The notes below the pieces were generated by a model. The model was given only the letters and a program-made list of their open reading frames with translations, ran no database searches and was not told the origin of the DNA. A stretch of 64,000 nucleotides of DNA, taken from the NCBI RefSeq assembly GCF_002968335.2, contig NZ_CP134398.1, forward strand, positions 3,720,001 through 3,784,000, read 5' to 3'. The position numbers were made by a program, and so were the translations under genes. The stretch comes from Mycobacterium sp. ITM-2016-00316. Its GTDB lineage: Bacteria > Actinomycetota > Actinomycetes > Mycobacteriales > Mycobacteriaceae. This document shows positions 8,602-16,827 of the stretch, piece after piece. The stretch's first letter is position 1, and each line of letters starts with the position of its first letter.

Positions 8602-9342
8602 TCACCGGCCGCCGAGCAGCCTGCGCTTCTCGGATTCGAACTCCGCGTCGGTCAGCGCGCCGCAATCACGCAGGGCGGCCAGGTTTTTCAGCTGCTCGAT
8701 GCGGATACCGTCCTCGGTGGGGATGTAGGAGTGCGGCGCCGCGGGTGTGTCGCCGATCGTGAAGGTCGGCGGCGGTGGGCCGGTGGGTACCGGGCGCGGG
8801 GCGCGGCGCACCCTGGCGGCCCAGATCCGCGCGATGACCAGCCCCACGAGGGCGAGCCCGAACGCCGCCGCGCACCACCACGGCAGCGCGCCCCATTGAC
8901 TGCCGTGACCGAAGGCCAGCCGCGGGCTCAGGTATGCCCCGACATTGCCGTCGGTGCGGATCCGGTAGGCGCCGTCCTCGGCGATCCGGGCCACCCACAC
9001 CCGGACCCGGGCGTCGTTGTTCACCGTGGTGGTGCCGCCGATGCTCTCGGTGATCACGGGTTCGGGTGCCCCGGCGGGTGGGTCGATGCCCAGCTGCAGG
9101 TCGGGTATCGGCAGGCCACCACCGCTGGTGCTGCCGATGATCTGGGTGTGAAAGCTGATGGTGACCTCGCCGGCGGGGAGCTGCAATGTCGCCGCACCGG
9201 GGATGGGCACCTCGCCGTACGCGTTGTACCTGTCGAAGACGAACGCGTTGAGAATCAGTGCCACGATGAACCCGATGCCGGCCACCACCATGCCCATCCC
9301 GGCCAGGAGGGTGAGCACACGCGGAACCGTTGCCGGACTCAT
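8602..9342 (-). CDS. Membrane protein with C-terminal SHOCT domain
   Basis: A 246-residue protein from ATG 9342 (MSPATVPRV). A transmembrane helix near residues 8-35 is followed by an extracytoplasmic beta-rich region, a second helix near 150-175 (WWCAAAFGLALVGLVIARIW), a Pro-rich linker and a terminal SHOCT motif (IEQLKNLAALRDCGALTDAE). SHOCT is a short oligomerisation segment found at the ends of many actinobacterial proteins. Function is unknown. It faces away from the neighbouring methyltransferase gene, with 66 bases between them. Confidence 0.75.
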   Translation of the reverse strand: MSPATVPRVLTLLAGMGMVVAGIGFIVALILNAFVFDRYNAYGEVPIPGAATLQLPAGEVTISFHTQIIGSTSGGGLPIPDLQLGIDPPAGAPEPVITESIGGTTTVNNDARVRVWVARIAEDGAYRIRTDGNVGAYLSPRLAFGHGSQWGALPWWCAAAFGLALVGLVIARIWAARVRRAPRPVPTGPPPPTFTIGDTPAAPHSYIPTEDGIRIEQLKNLAALRDCGALTDAEFESEKRRLLGGR

Positions 9343-9408
9343 GGCTGGAAGTCTGGCACGACGCCGGCTTTGACGGCGCGTACCGCGGGACGGGACTACC
9401 CTCACGGC

Positions 9409-10488
9409 ATGCCCGAATCAAGCGTGGTGGTGCGTCCGGTGCCGGTCGGCAGCGGTGACTACAGCGCGAGTGCACGGCTGCAGGCCGCCGGGCTGACGCA
9501 GGCCATCGCGTTGTTCGAGGAGGCCGCCCGGGCGATACCGATCCCGGCTGCGCCGTTGCCGATCGTGATCGCGGACTACGGCGCCGCCAACGGTCACAAT
9601 TCGCTGCTGCCGATCAACGCGGCGATCTCGGCGCTGCGGAAACGGACCCGTCCCGATCAGTCCGTGCTGGTCACGCACACCGATGTGCCGGAGAACGACT
9701 TCAGCGCCCTGTTCAGCACCTTGCGCGAGGATCCCGACAGCTATCTGCGCCACGACCAGGCGGCGTTCTCCTCGGCGGTCGGCCGGTCGTTCTACAGCCA
9801 GATCCTGCCATCCAACACCGTCAGCCTGGGCTGGTCCTCGTGGTCGGTGCTGTGGCTGAGCAGGCTACCCGCGCCGGTCACCGATCATGTCCACGCCTCG
9901 TTCAGCGCCGACGCGGAAACGCGTGCGGCCCACCAACGGCTTGCCGCCCGCGACTGGCATGAGTTCGTCGCCTACCGGGGGCGCGAGCTGTGTCCGGGCG
10001 GACGGGCGGTGGTGATGACGATGGCCGTCGCCGAGAACGGCGAGTTCGGCTATCGACCGTTGTTCGCGGCGCTGATGGCCGAACTGGCCGAACTGGTGCA
10101 GCGCGAGGTCATCTCCGCCGACGAACTGACCGGGATGTGCATCCCGATCAGCGGGCGCCGGGCGGTCGACTTCACCACCCCGTTCGCCCCGTCCGGGCGC
10201 CTCGAGCAGCTCACCATTGAGCACCTGGAGGTGTTCGACGCCGAGGACCGGTTCTGGAGGCAGTACCAGAAGGACCGGGATGCAACGGCTTTCGGAGACC
10301 AGTGGGCCTCGTTCCTGCGAGCCGCGGTGTTCCAGACGCTGGCCGGCGCCCTCGCCGCCGATCGGCGTGCGCCGTTCTGTGATGCGCTCGAAGCCGGGGT
10401 GGCGGCCCGGTTGGCAGACGCCCCGGAACAGATGCAGATCCCGATGGCCCAGGTGGTGTTGCACAAGCGGCCCCGGCCGCCACGCTAA
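9409..10488 (+). CDS. SAM-dependent carboxyl methyltransferase, SABATH-like (Methyltransf_7)
   Basis: A 359-residue protein from ATG 9409. The signs of the SABATH fold are an N-terminal 'MxxxGDYSASARLQ' equivalent of the plant MxGGxGxxSYxxNS motif, 'IVIADYGAANGHNSL' for SAM binding, and a middle 'SSWSVLWLSRLP' corresponding to the 'SSxxLxWLS' carboxylate-substrate loop. Plant members methylate salicylate, benzoate, jasmonate or IAA; bacterial substrates are poorly known. Convergent with the TPP-enzyme gene (4-base overlap of ends), so not in one operon with it. The reaction type is well supported, the substrate is not. Confidence 0.8.
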   Translation: MPESSVVVRPVPVGSGDYSASARLQAAGLTQAIALFEEAARAIPIPAAPLPIVIADYGAANGHNSLLPINAAISALRKRTRPDQSVLVTHTDVPENDFSALFSTLREDPDSYLRHDQAAFSSAVGRSFYSQILPSNTVSLGWSSWSVLWLSRLPAPVTDHVHASFSADAETRAAHQRLAARDWHEFVAYRGRELCPGGRAVVMTMAVAENGEFGYRPLFAALMAELAELVQREVISADELTGMCIPISGRRAVDFTTPFAPSGRLEQLTIEHLEVFDAEDRFWRQYQKDRDATAFGDQWASFLRAAVFQTLAGALAADRRAPFCDALEAGVAARLADAPEQMQIPMAQVVLHKRPRPPR

Positions 10489-12026
10489 CCCCAGGCGGGA
10501 ACGGCGGCGTCGATCAGATGCGGGCCCGGTTCGGCCAGTGCCGCACCGAACTGCTCGGCGAGCTCCTCGGCTGTGGTGGCCCGCGTCGCCGGCACGCCGA
10601 AACCGTGGGCAATGGCCACGAAGTCGATATCCGGCCGACCGATGTCGAGCAGCGACCTGGCACGGTCGCCATCGCCCGTCGCGCCGACGCGGGCCAATTC
10701 CAGCTGCAGAATCGCATAGGCATGGTTGTTGAGGATGACCACGGTGATATCGAGGTGTTCGCGCGCCATCGTCCACAGCGCCGAGATCGTGTACAGCGCG
10801 CTGCCGTCGGCCTGCAGCGCGATGACCGGCCGGTCCGGGGCGGCCACCGCGGCACCGACGGCCACCGGCAGACCTTGACCGATCGCACCGCCGGTCAGCG
10901 TCAACACATCATGGGCGGGCGACGCGGCGGTCGCCGCGGGCAGCAGCACACCGCTGGTATTGGCTTCATCGGAGATGATGGCGTTCTCCGGTAGCAGCGC
11001 ACCGATGACCTCGGCCCAATTCGCCACGGTGAGTGCGCCTTTCGGCAGCGCGGGCGGCGCCGCCTCCGCGGTCGGCACCGGGGGTGCACCGAGATGCTCG
11101 GCGAGCGCGTCGAGGTCGGCGGGGTCCAGCGTGTGCACCTGCGCACCGCTGGGCACCAGGCCGCTGGCCCGGCCCGGGTAGGCGAAGAACGCCACCGGGG
11201 CGCGGGTACCGACCAGGATCAGTTGGGTCGCACCGGCGAGCTGTGTTTCGGCCTGCTCGGCCAGGTAGGCCAGCCGCTCGGTGGCCGGAATCCCGCGGCC
11301 GCGTGCGAGCCGGGCCGGGAATGTCTCCACCAGGAGCCGCGCCCCCGTCGCAGCGGCTATCCGGGCCGCGGCCCGCAGGCCTTCGGCGGTGGTGGCCGAG
11401 CCACCCAGCAGCACAACGGTGTTCGCTGCGTACTCGCGCAGCATCTCGGCCACCGCCGGTACCCCGATCCCTCCGTGGCCGGCATCCGGCGGTGCGGGTT
11501 CGGACAGCGGTGCGCCCGGCTCCGCCGGACCCCATGAGTAGTCGGCGGGCAGGATCACCGTCGCGACCCGGCCCGGCGGGCCGAGGGCACCGGCGATCGC
11601 CGCGTCGACGGATGCGGCGAGCCCGGATGCCGAATGCGGCCGGAAGACCAGGCCTTCCGGCCAGGTGGCCAGGGCCTCGATATCCGATTCCAGCGGGGCA
11701 TCGAACTCCACGTGGTGGGTGGCGTGATCACCGACCACGTTCACCACCGGGGTGTGCGCCCGCCGGGCGTTGTGCAGGTTCGCCAACCCGTTGGCCAGTC
11801 CCGGGCCCAGGTGAAGCAGGGTGGCCGCGGGCCCGCCGGCGATGCGGGCGTAGCCGTCGGCCGCGCCGGTGGCGACCCCTTCGAACAGGCACAGCACCGC
11901 GCGCATCTGCGGGCTGTCATCCAGTGCGGCAACGAAATGCATTTCCGAGGTGCCGGGGTTGGCGAAGCACACCGACACCCCGCCCGCCAGGAGCCGCTGC
12001 AGGACGGTGCTTGCTCCGGTGGTCAT
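10485..12026 (-). CDS. Thiamine-diphosphate enzyme, acetolactate synthase large-subunit-like (IlvX-like)
   Basis: A 513-residue protein with three ThDP-enzyme domains: N-terminal pyrimidine domain with the conserved Glu49 in FEGVATGAADGY, a central domain, and a C-terminal pyrophosphate domain with ADGSALYTI...ILNNHAY, the GDG-type metal/ThDP motif in slightly altered form (ADG). The opening 'VCFANPGTSEMHFVAALD' is closely similar to IlvX of M. tuberculosis as I recall it. Such proteins may be decarboxylases of 2-oxo acids rather than true acetolactate synthases. Its ATG overlaps the stop of the upstream reductase gene (TGATG), so the two are cotranslated. Confidence 0.8.
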   Translation of the reverse strand: MTTGASTVLQRLLAGGVSVCFANPGTSEMHFVAALDDSPQMRAVLCLFEGVATGAADGYARIAGGPAATLLHLGPGLANGLANLHNARRAHTPVVNVVGDHATHHVEFDAPLESDIEALATWPEGLVFRPHSASGLAASVDAAIAGALGPPGRVATVILPADYSWGPAEPGAPLSEPAPPDAGHGGIGVPAVAEMLREYAANTVVLLGGSATTAEGLRAAARIAAATGARLLVETFPARLARGRGIPATERLAYLAEQAETQLAGATQLILVGTRAPVAFFAYPGRASGLVPSGAQVHTLDPADLDALAEHLGAPPVPTAEAAPPALPKGALTVANWAEVIGALLPENAIISDEANTSGVLLPAATAASPAHDVLTLTGGAIGQGLPVAVGAAVAAPDRPVIALQADGSALYTISALWTMAREHLDITVVILNNHAYAILQLELARVGATGDGDRARSLLDIGRPDIDFVAIAHGFGVPATRATTAEELAEQFGAALAEPGPHLIDAAVPAWG

Positions 12027-13099
12027 CAGCGAATCGTGCCGGCACCCGGGATGAGCGGCAGATCCAGCGCGGTCACCCAGCCCGGCGGCAGATCGTTGAC
12101 GGCGGGTACCGCGTTGAGCGCGCGCAGCCCGGTGGCCAGACAGCCCGCGGCGGCGGCGTCACGCCCGGAACCGTCGGTGAACCGGAAGGCGGTCTCCTGC
12201 GAGATGCTGGGCGTGCCTTCGATATCGACGCGGTACACATCGTTGTCGTTGCCGGTCGGCCAGTCCGGGGCGGCGTCGAGCCCGATCCGGTTGACATGCT
12301 CGAGCTGGATGCGGGTCTCACCGTGGAACCGGCCGTTGATGGTGAACCGGACCGCGGCCACCTTGCCCGCCTCGATGACTCCCTTGGCGGACTTACGGTC
12401 CTCCGGGGTCACCCATTTCTCCCAGCTGGTGGTGATGTCATCGAGCGTGATGCCTGCCGCGTGCGCAATCATCGGAACCGTGGCGCCCCAGGCCATGATC
12501 AGGATCTCCGGGCTTTCCAGCAGCGGCCGGTACTCCGGTGGCCGACCGATGCCCATCTCGAACTCATAATCGCCCGTGTAGTTCGTGTAGTCGAGCAACT
12601 CCGAGGCCCGCACCGTCTGCACTTCCGAGCACAGGCCCATCAGCGTCAGCGGGAACAGATCGTTGGCGAACCCCGGGTCGATACCGGTGGTGAAGCACGA
12701 CGCTCCCCCGGCCTCGCAGGCGTCGGTGATCGGCTGGATCCAGTTCGGCGGGTTGAGGTGCATCTTCGGCCACACCCACGGTGTCATCGCCGTCGAGCTG
12801 ACATCGATACCGGCCCGCAGGAACCGGCCGATCAGTTCGATGTTGGCGTCGGCCTGCGCGGCCGTCGGTCCGTAGTGCACCAGGGCATCGGGTTTCAGGG
12901 CGATCAGCGCGTCGATGTCGTCGGTCGCCGTCAGCCCCAAGGGTGCACCCAGAGAACAGATCTCGCCGACATCGCGGCCCACCTTGTCGGGGTTGCTCAC
13001 CCCCACCCCGACGAGCTCGAAGTGCGGGTGTTTCACGATCTCGGCGATCACCATTGTCCCGACGAAACCGGTACCCCAGACCACGACGCGTTTGGTCAC
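12026..13099 (-). CDS. Dihydrodipicolinate reductase-like NAD(P)-dependent oxidoreductase
   Basis: A 357-residue protein from ATG 13099. An N-terminal Rossmann motif VVVWGTGFVGTMV is followed by 'HPHFELVGVGVSNPDKVG', the layout of the DapB / amine dehydrogenase-like family common in mycobacteria (related to 2,4-diaminopentanoate dehydrogenase). It is longer than DapB (about 245 residues), so it is not the lysine enzyme. It is the first gene of a two-gene unit with the ThDP enzyme, linked by a one-base stop/start overlap, which suggests successive steps in one carbonyl or amino-acid catabolic route (inference). Confidence 0.78.
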   Translation of the reverse strand: MTKRVVVWGTGFVGTMVIAEIVKHPHFELVGVGVSNPDKVGRDVGEICSLGAPLGLTATDDIDALIALKPDALVHYGPTAAQADANIELIGRFLRAGIDVSSTAMTPWVWPKMHLNPPNWIQPITDACEAGGASCFTTGIDPGFANDLFPLTLMGLCSEVQTVRASELLDYTNYTGDYEFEMGIGRPPEYRPLLESPEILIMAWGATVPMIAHAAGITLDDITTSWEKWVTPEDRKSAKGVIEAGKVAAVRFTINGRFHGETRIQLEHVNRIGLDAAPDWPTGNDNDVYRVDIEGTPSISQETAFRFTDGSGRDAAAAGCLATGLRALNAVPAVNDLPPGWVTALDLPLIPGAGTIR

Positions 13100-13127
13100 G
13101 AACTTCCTCTCGGAGAAAACGGCGGAG

Positions 13128-13664
13128 CTACCAGCAGCGCTTCAGGCCGCCGGGCTCGCAGACCAGGGGGTACTCGTTGACCGGGATCGGCAGCGGATCG
13201 CGGAAGCTGATGGAGAACGGCTTGGTGTCCAGCGTTGCCGGCAGCCCGCACACCTGGCTGTGCGACATGGTGCGGGTGCCGGTCATGGTCCTGGTGTCGA
13301 ACTTGAAGGTCTCGTCGATCGGCGCCGTACCACCGTCGGGGCAGGTGAGCCCGTCCACTGTTCTCACGCTGTAGGCCCACACGCCGCCGGTGAGCTTCGC
13401 GTCGCCACCCCGGGCCACCGCCGACGGGGTCGAAGCGACGTGCAGGATGCAGGCGACCGGATCCCGGATCTCGGCCCGCAGGTCACCCACCACCGGCACG
13501 CAGACCGGGAAGATCGTCCAGTTCGCGTCCGGCAACCCCTCCTGCTTATAGGTGTAGTTGCCCTCCAGCACCTGCTGCTGCGGGTTCGCCTGGGCCGGTG
13601 CGGCAAAGCCGACCATGCCCAGGGTGAGCAGCACGACACTGAACAACCCGCGAAGTATGTTCAC
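13128..13664 (-). CDS. Secreted protein, function unknown
   Basis: A 178-residue protein taken from GTG 13664 (VNILRGLFSVVLL); upstream frame would run into the SDR gene. A classical signal peptide ends near AAPAQA, with predicted cleavage at residue about 27. The mature part holds six cysteines (PVCVP, ACILH, LTCPDG, QVCGL, LVCEPG, KRCW), likely three disulfides, as in small mycobacterial secreted proteins. No enzymatic motif. It is separated from the reductase gene by 28 bases on the same strand and could share its transcript. Confidence 0.75.
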   Translation of the reverse strand: MNILRGLFSVVLLTLGMVGFAAPAQANPQQQVLEGNYTYKQEGLPDANWTIFPVCVPVVGDLRAEIRDPVACILHVASTPSAVARGGDAKLTGGVWAYSVRTVDGLTCPDGGTAPIDETFKFDTRTMTGTRTMSHSQVCGLPATLDTKPFSISFRDPLPIPVNEYPLVCEPGGLKRCW

Positions 13665-13728
13665 ACCTCGCAGTATTGCAGCACGCCTCTGGCACGTCCG
13701 CGGTTTGCCCCGTGAGAGAGTCACGAAC

Positions 13729-14469
13729 ATGACCTCATTGGACGGAAAAGTGGCATTGGTGACGGGCGCGTCGGCCGGGCTCGGCGCGGCGACGGCAAAG
13801 CTGTTCGCCGAACGCGGCGCGACGGTGTACGGGGTGGCCCGTGACGGTGACCGGATGGCCGACGTGTTCGCCGAGGTGCCCGGCGGCCGGTTCGGGTCCT
13901 ATGACATCGGCACCGCCGACGCGTGCAAGCAGGCCGTCGAAGACTGCGTCGCGGCGTTCGGGCGCATCGATGTGCTGGCCAATGTGGCGGGCTTCCACCA
14001 GATGCGGCGCACCGCGTCGGTGACCGACGCGGACTGGGATCTCGATCTGGCGGTCAACCTCAACGGGCCGTTCTATCTGAGCCGGGCCGCGCTGCCGCAT
14101 CTGCTGGAATCCGGCGGCAACATCGTCAACGTCTCCTCGGTGGCCGGCGTCGAGGGCGAGGTGTATTCGGCGGGCTACTGCGCGGCCAAGCACGGACTGA
14201 TCGGGTTGACCCGCGCGATGGCCGTCGAGTTCACCAAGGAGACGCTCCGGGTCAACGCGGTGTGCCCGGGCGGGATGCTGACCGCGCAGGTCACCGAGTT
14301 CTCCGCACCGGAGGACGCCGACTGGGAGCTGATCATGCGGATCGCCGCCCCGCGCGGAATGATGGATCCGGTCGATGTCGCGAAGACCATCGCGTTCCTG
14401 GCCAGCGATGACGCGGCCGCGATCCACGGCGCGGTGTACCGCGTCGACAACGGGAAGGGCGCCGACTGA
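13729..14469 (+). CDS. Short-chain dehydrogenase/reductase (SDR)
   Basis: A 246-residue classical SDR from ATG 13729. Cofactor motif TGASAGLGAATA at residues about 11-22, NVAGFH (NNAG equivalent), and catalytic Ser in 'VNVSSVAG' with Tyr-x3-Lys in YCAAK. C-terminal 'DNGKGAD' lies close to the usual SDR end. Cytosolic oxidoreductase of an alcohol/ketone substrate not identified here. Its TGA overlaps the ATG of the Ser/Cys lattice protein (TGATG), so the two are made together, an unusual partner for an SDR. Confidence 0.85.
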   Translation: MTSLDGKVALVTGASAGLGAATAKLFAERGATVYGVARDGDRMADVFAEVPGGRFGSYDIGTADACKQAVEDCVAAFGRIDVLANVAGFHQMRRTASVTDADWDLDLAVNLNGPFYLSRAALPHLLESGGNIVNVSSVAGVEGEVYSAGYCAAKHGLIGLTRAMAVEFTKETLRVNAVCPGGMLTAQVTEFSAPEDADWELIMRIAAPRGMMDPVDVAKTIAFLASDDAAAIHGAVYRVDNGKGAD

Positions 14470-14891
14470 TGAACGAGATCCGCTCCGAGACAGGCTCGGT
14501 CGGCACCGACTCTGTCGCGACCGTGGGCAGCATCGCGGTGCAGGGTTCCATCGCCACCGTCGGCAGTGCGGCGGTGGCCGGTTCGATCGGCACCGTGGGC
14601 AGCGCCGCGGTCGCCGGGTCGATCGCCACCGTGCAAAGCGCCGGTGTCGCCGGCTCGATCGGCACCGGCGGCAGCGCCGGGGTCGCCGGTGGTTTCGCCG
14701 TGGTGGGCAGCGCGTTCCTGCTGCTGTGCGCGGCGCTCGTCGGGTGCGTGGCCTGCATCGGATGCGTGGCCTGCCAGCAGTGCCGGGCCTGCATCGGCTG
14801 CGTGGCCTGCACCGACTGTGTGGGTTGCGTCGGATGCGTCAACTGCTCGGGCCTGCGCGGGGCCGTCGGCCTGCGCAATGTGCACGCCTGA
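14469..14891 (+). CDS. Unusual Ser/Gly hexapeptide-repeat and Cys-every-third-residue protein
   Basis: A 140-residue protein of unknown family, coupled to the SDR by a TGATG overlap. Residues 14-80 are ten hexapeptides of the type G-S-[IA]-[AG]-[TV]-x, with Ser at 15, 21, 27 and so on to 69 and again at 81, alternating GSI.TV and GSA.VA units. Residues 75-92 are hydrophobic (FAVVGSAFLLLCAALVG), a possible membrane segment. From residue 93 a Cys occurs every third position to 126 (12 in a row: CVA, CIG, CVA, CQQ, CRA ...), plus Cys87. All Ser and Cys positions are divisible by three, so the two parts share one register. This could be a solenoid or beta-roll, or a metal- or disulfide-rich rod; no function is claimed. 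The frame is supported by coupling and by regular peptide repeats with varied codons. Confidence 0.75.
   Translation: MNEIRSETGSVGTDSVATVGSIAVQGSIATVGSAAVAGSIGTVGSAAVAGSIATVQSAGVAGSIGTGGSAGVAGGFAVVGSAFLLLCAALVGCVACIGCVACQQCRACIGCVACTDCVGCVGCVNCSGLRGAVGLRNVHA
14511..14711 (+). repeat. 18-base-period coding repeat (hexapeptide units)
   Basis: Encodes the G-S-I/A-x-x-x hexapeptides, residues 15-81 of the lattice protein. A 36-base superperiod reflects alternation of GSIxTV and GSAxVA units. Confidence 0.8.
14745..14852 (+). repeat. 9-base-period coding repeat (Cys-x-x triplets)
   Basis: Twelve consecutive Cys-x-x codon triplets, residues 93-128. TGC dominates, with one TGT near 14817. Confidence 0.85.
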
Positions 14892-14992
14892 GCGCGCCGA
14901 CTGGCGCGGCTACACCTGCCGGCGCCGGCCCATCAGACCGGCCGCACCGACGGCTCCGAGGCTGAGCACCGCGCAGGCGACGGCCGCAATGA

Positions 14993-16633
14993 TCAGTGCG
15001 GTCTGGCCGCCGCCGGAGTCGAGGGAGCCTCCTCCGACGCCAGCCGCAACCGGTAGTCGCCGGGCAGCGGACCCTCACGCGGGGTGTCCAGGCCCGGGTA
15101 CTGCTGGGTGCGGTGGATCTCGAATTGCCGTTCGCCAGCGGCGTTCTGCTTCCACACGCCCCAGGCCGGGGTCACGCCGTCGAGCAGCACCCGGCGCTCG
15201 CCGTAGCGTGCGTCGTCACCGACGTCGACGATGCGCTGCACCCGGAAGGGCTCGTACACCGCGTCCGAGTAGCGCACCTGCACCGGCACGTCGTCATAGC
15301 GGAACAGCGGCGGCGGGGGCGGCGGCGCAAAGTTCCCGATGTTCGCGATGTTCGGGATGAAGCCGCCGCCGAAGAAGCTGCCCACCGCCACGCCCACCGC
15401 GGTGCTGACCACCGTGTTGACGGTGTTGAGCACCACCGCGGTGAAGCTGTAGGCCGCAAGGTCGGCCACGTACATGACCATCCGCTGCAACGGCGGGATC
15501 GTCACGACCCGCGGCCGGTTCTCGTACTCGTAGACGATCCGCACCGGATCCCGGTAGGGGTTGACGATCATGGGCCGGTAGAACTCGTCGTACTGCACCC
15601 AATCCGGGCTCCACTGGCGCACCCGGTTATCCCAGTCGCGCTGCTCGGCGCGCAGTTCGCGCTGGTCGTCCCGCAACTCGCGCTGGTCTTCCCGCAGTTG
15701 ACGGCGCTCCTCGTCGAGGCGGTCCCGCTCATTCGACACGCCGACCAACGACGACAGCTGCGCGAGCTCCTCAAGCTTGGCCGGCTCCGGGTTGACCTCC
15801 ACCGGCTTGGCGCTGGCGGCGAGCTGGACGTCGGCGACCGGGGCGTCCAGAACCTCGGGCTTGAGCGTCTTGGTGACGCGCGCGGCCTGCTGCTCGACCG
15901 CCGATGTCTCGGAAACCCCTTCCTCGGCAGAGGTTTCAGCGGATGTCTCGGCGGAGGTTTCAGCGGACGTCTCGGTGGGGGTCGCGCTGGATTCCGGTGC
16001 CTCGTCCGCGGTCCGGGGCACGTCCGTCCTGGACGGCGCCTCGCTGGACGGTGCGGGCCCGGCGGACGCGGACGAGGGTGCCGGGCTCGGGGCAGCCGAG
16101 CTGGACGGCGCCGGCCGCGATGACGGTGTGTCCTCTGGTTCGGCGGTCGGCGCCGACGGGGACGTGGTGACCTGCGTGCTGGGCCGCTTGGTGCTGGTGG
16201 TCGTCGGCTGCTCGACCGCGGGCTGCGGCTTGGGTGCCGGCGCCGGTGCGGGCTCGGGCTGCGGGGCCACGGTCTCGGGGGCGACGGTCGCCCGCGGCGT
16301 CTCGACCGGCGCCACGGTCTGCACCGGCGCCTGCGTCACGACGGGTGCCTCGGTCTGGGCCGGTGCCTGGGTGGCCGCGGGTGCCTGGGTCTGCGCCGGC
16401 GCCTCAGCGGTCACGGCCGGTTCGACGTACGGCGACTCCTCCTGGCTGCCGCGTCCCTGGCCGCCCGATCCGCCGGACTCCTGCGGAGCCTCCGCCGTCG
16501 TCGTCGCCACGATCTCGGGTTCGGCGGCCGCCGGCGCCACGCCGGCGGTGAGTGCGGTCAGCGATATCACCACGGTGGAGGCCAATCCGGCCACCATGCT
16601 TCGCCTCAGGAATTCCTCACGCGCTGCACCCAT
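14993..16633 (-). CDS. Exported Pro/Thr/Ser-rich surface protein; C-terminal anchor lost by frameshift
   Basis: A 546-residue protein from ATG 16633. Signal peptide to about residue 37 (GVAPAAAEP). Residues 40-240 are low-complexity Pro/Ala/Thr/Ser/Gln-rich, with TSAE repeated four times. Residues about 300-330 form a charged coiled segment (LREDQRELRDDQREL). A globular C-terminal region follows, with 'PPPPPPLFRYDD'. The frame ends at TGA 14993-14995. In the next frame, from about 15035 down to a TAG at 14910-14912, there is a Gly-rich linker, one transmembrane helix (IIAAVACAVLSLGAVGAAGL) and a basic tail MGRRRQV, exactly what should end a surface-anchored protein. One missing base near 15029-15035 would restore a 574-residue protein. 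The product is probably wall or membrane associated; its role is unknown. Confidence 0.8.
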   Translation of the reverse strand: MGAAREEFLRRSMVAGLASTVVISLTALTAGVAPAAAEPEIVATTTAEAPQESGGSGGQGRGSQEESPYVEPAVTAEAPAQTQAPAATQAPAQTEAPVVTQAPVQTVAPVETPRATVAPETVAPQPEPAPAPAPKPQPAVEQPTTTSTKRPSTQVTTSPSAPTAEPEDTPSSRPAPSSSAAPSPAPSSASAGPAPSSEAPSRTDVPRTADEAPESSATPTETSAETSAETSAETSAEEGVSETSAVEQQAARVTKTLKPEVLDAPVADVQLAASAKPVEVNPEPAKLEELAQLSSLVGVSNERDRLDEERRQLREDQRELRDDQRELRAEQRDWDNRVRQWSPDWVQYDEFYRPMIVNPYRDPVRIVYEYENRPRVVTIPPLQRMVMYVADLAAYSFTAVVLNTVNTVVSTAVGVAVGSFFGGGFIPNIANIGNFAPPPPPPLFRYDDVPVQVRYSDAVYEPFRVQRIVDVGDDARYGERRVLLDGVTPAWGVWKQNAAGERQFEIHRTQQYPGLDTPREGPLPGDYRLRLASEEAPSTPAAARPH

Positions 16634-16827
16634 CGTGCTTCGACTCCTCGATTTCCGGAGCAGGGCAATTCTCAGCCACTACTGCGATTCGCAGTCATCT
16701 CCCCCGACACCGGCCCTCTGGCCCAGCAGCTGTCTCGAATAGTTCATCGCCGTGAGCGCCACGGCGTTACAACCCGGAGCGGGAGAACGCCGCGTGTTCG
16801 CTCAGGGCGATCTGACACCATCGTCGC

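Noticed and set aside
11033..13180. 715-codon plus-strand frame across two minus-strand genes
   Set aside because: Spans both the ThDP enzyme and the reductase; Arg/Pro/Gly-rich, no start context or motif.
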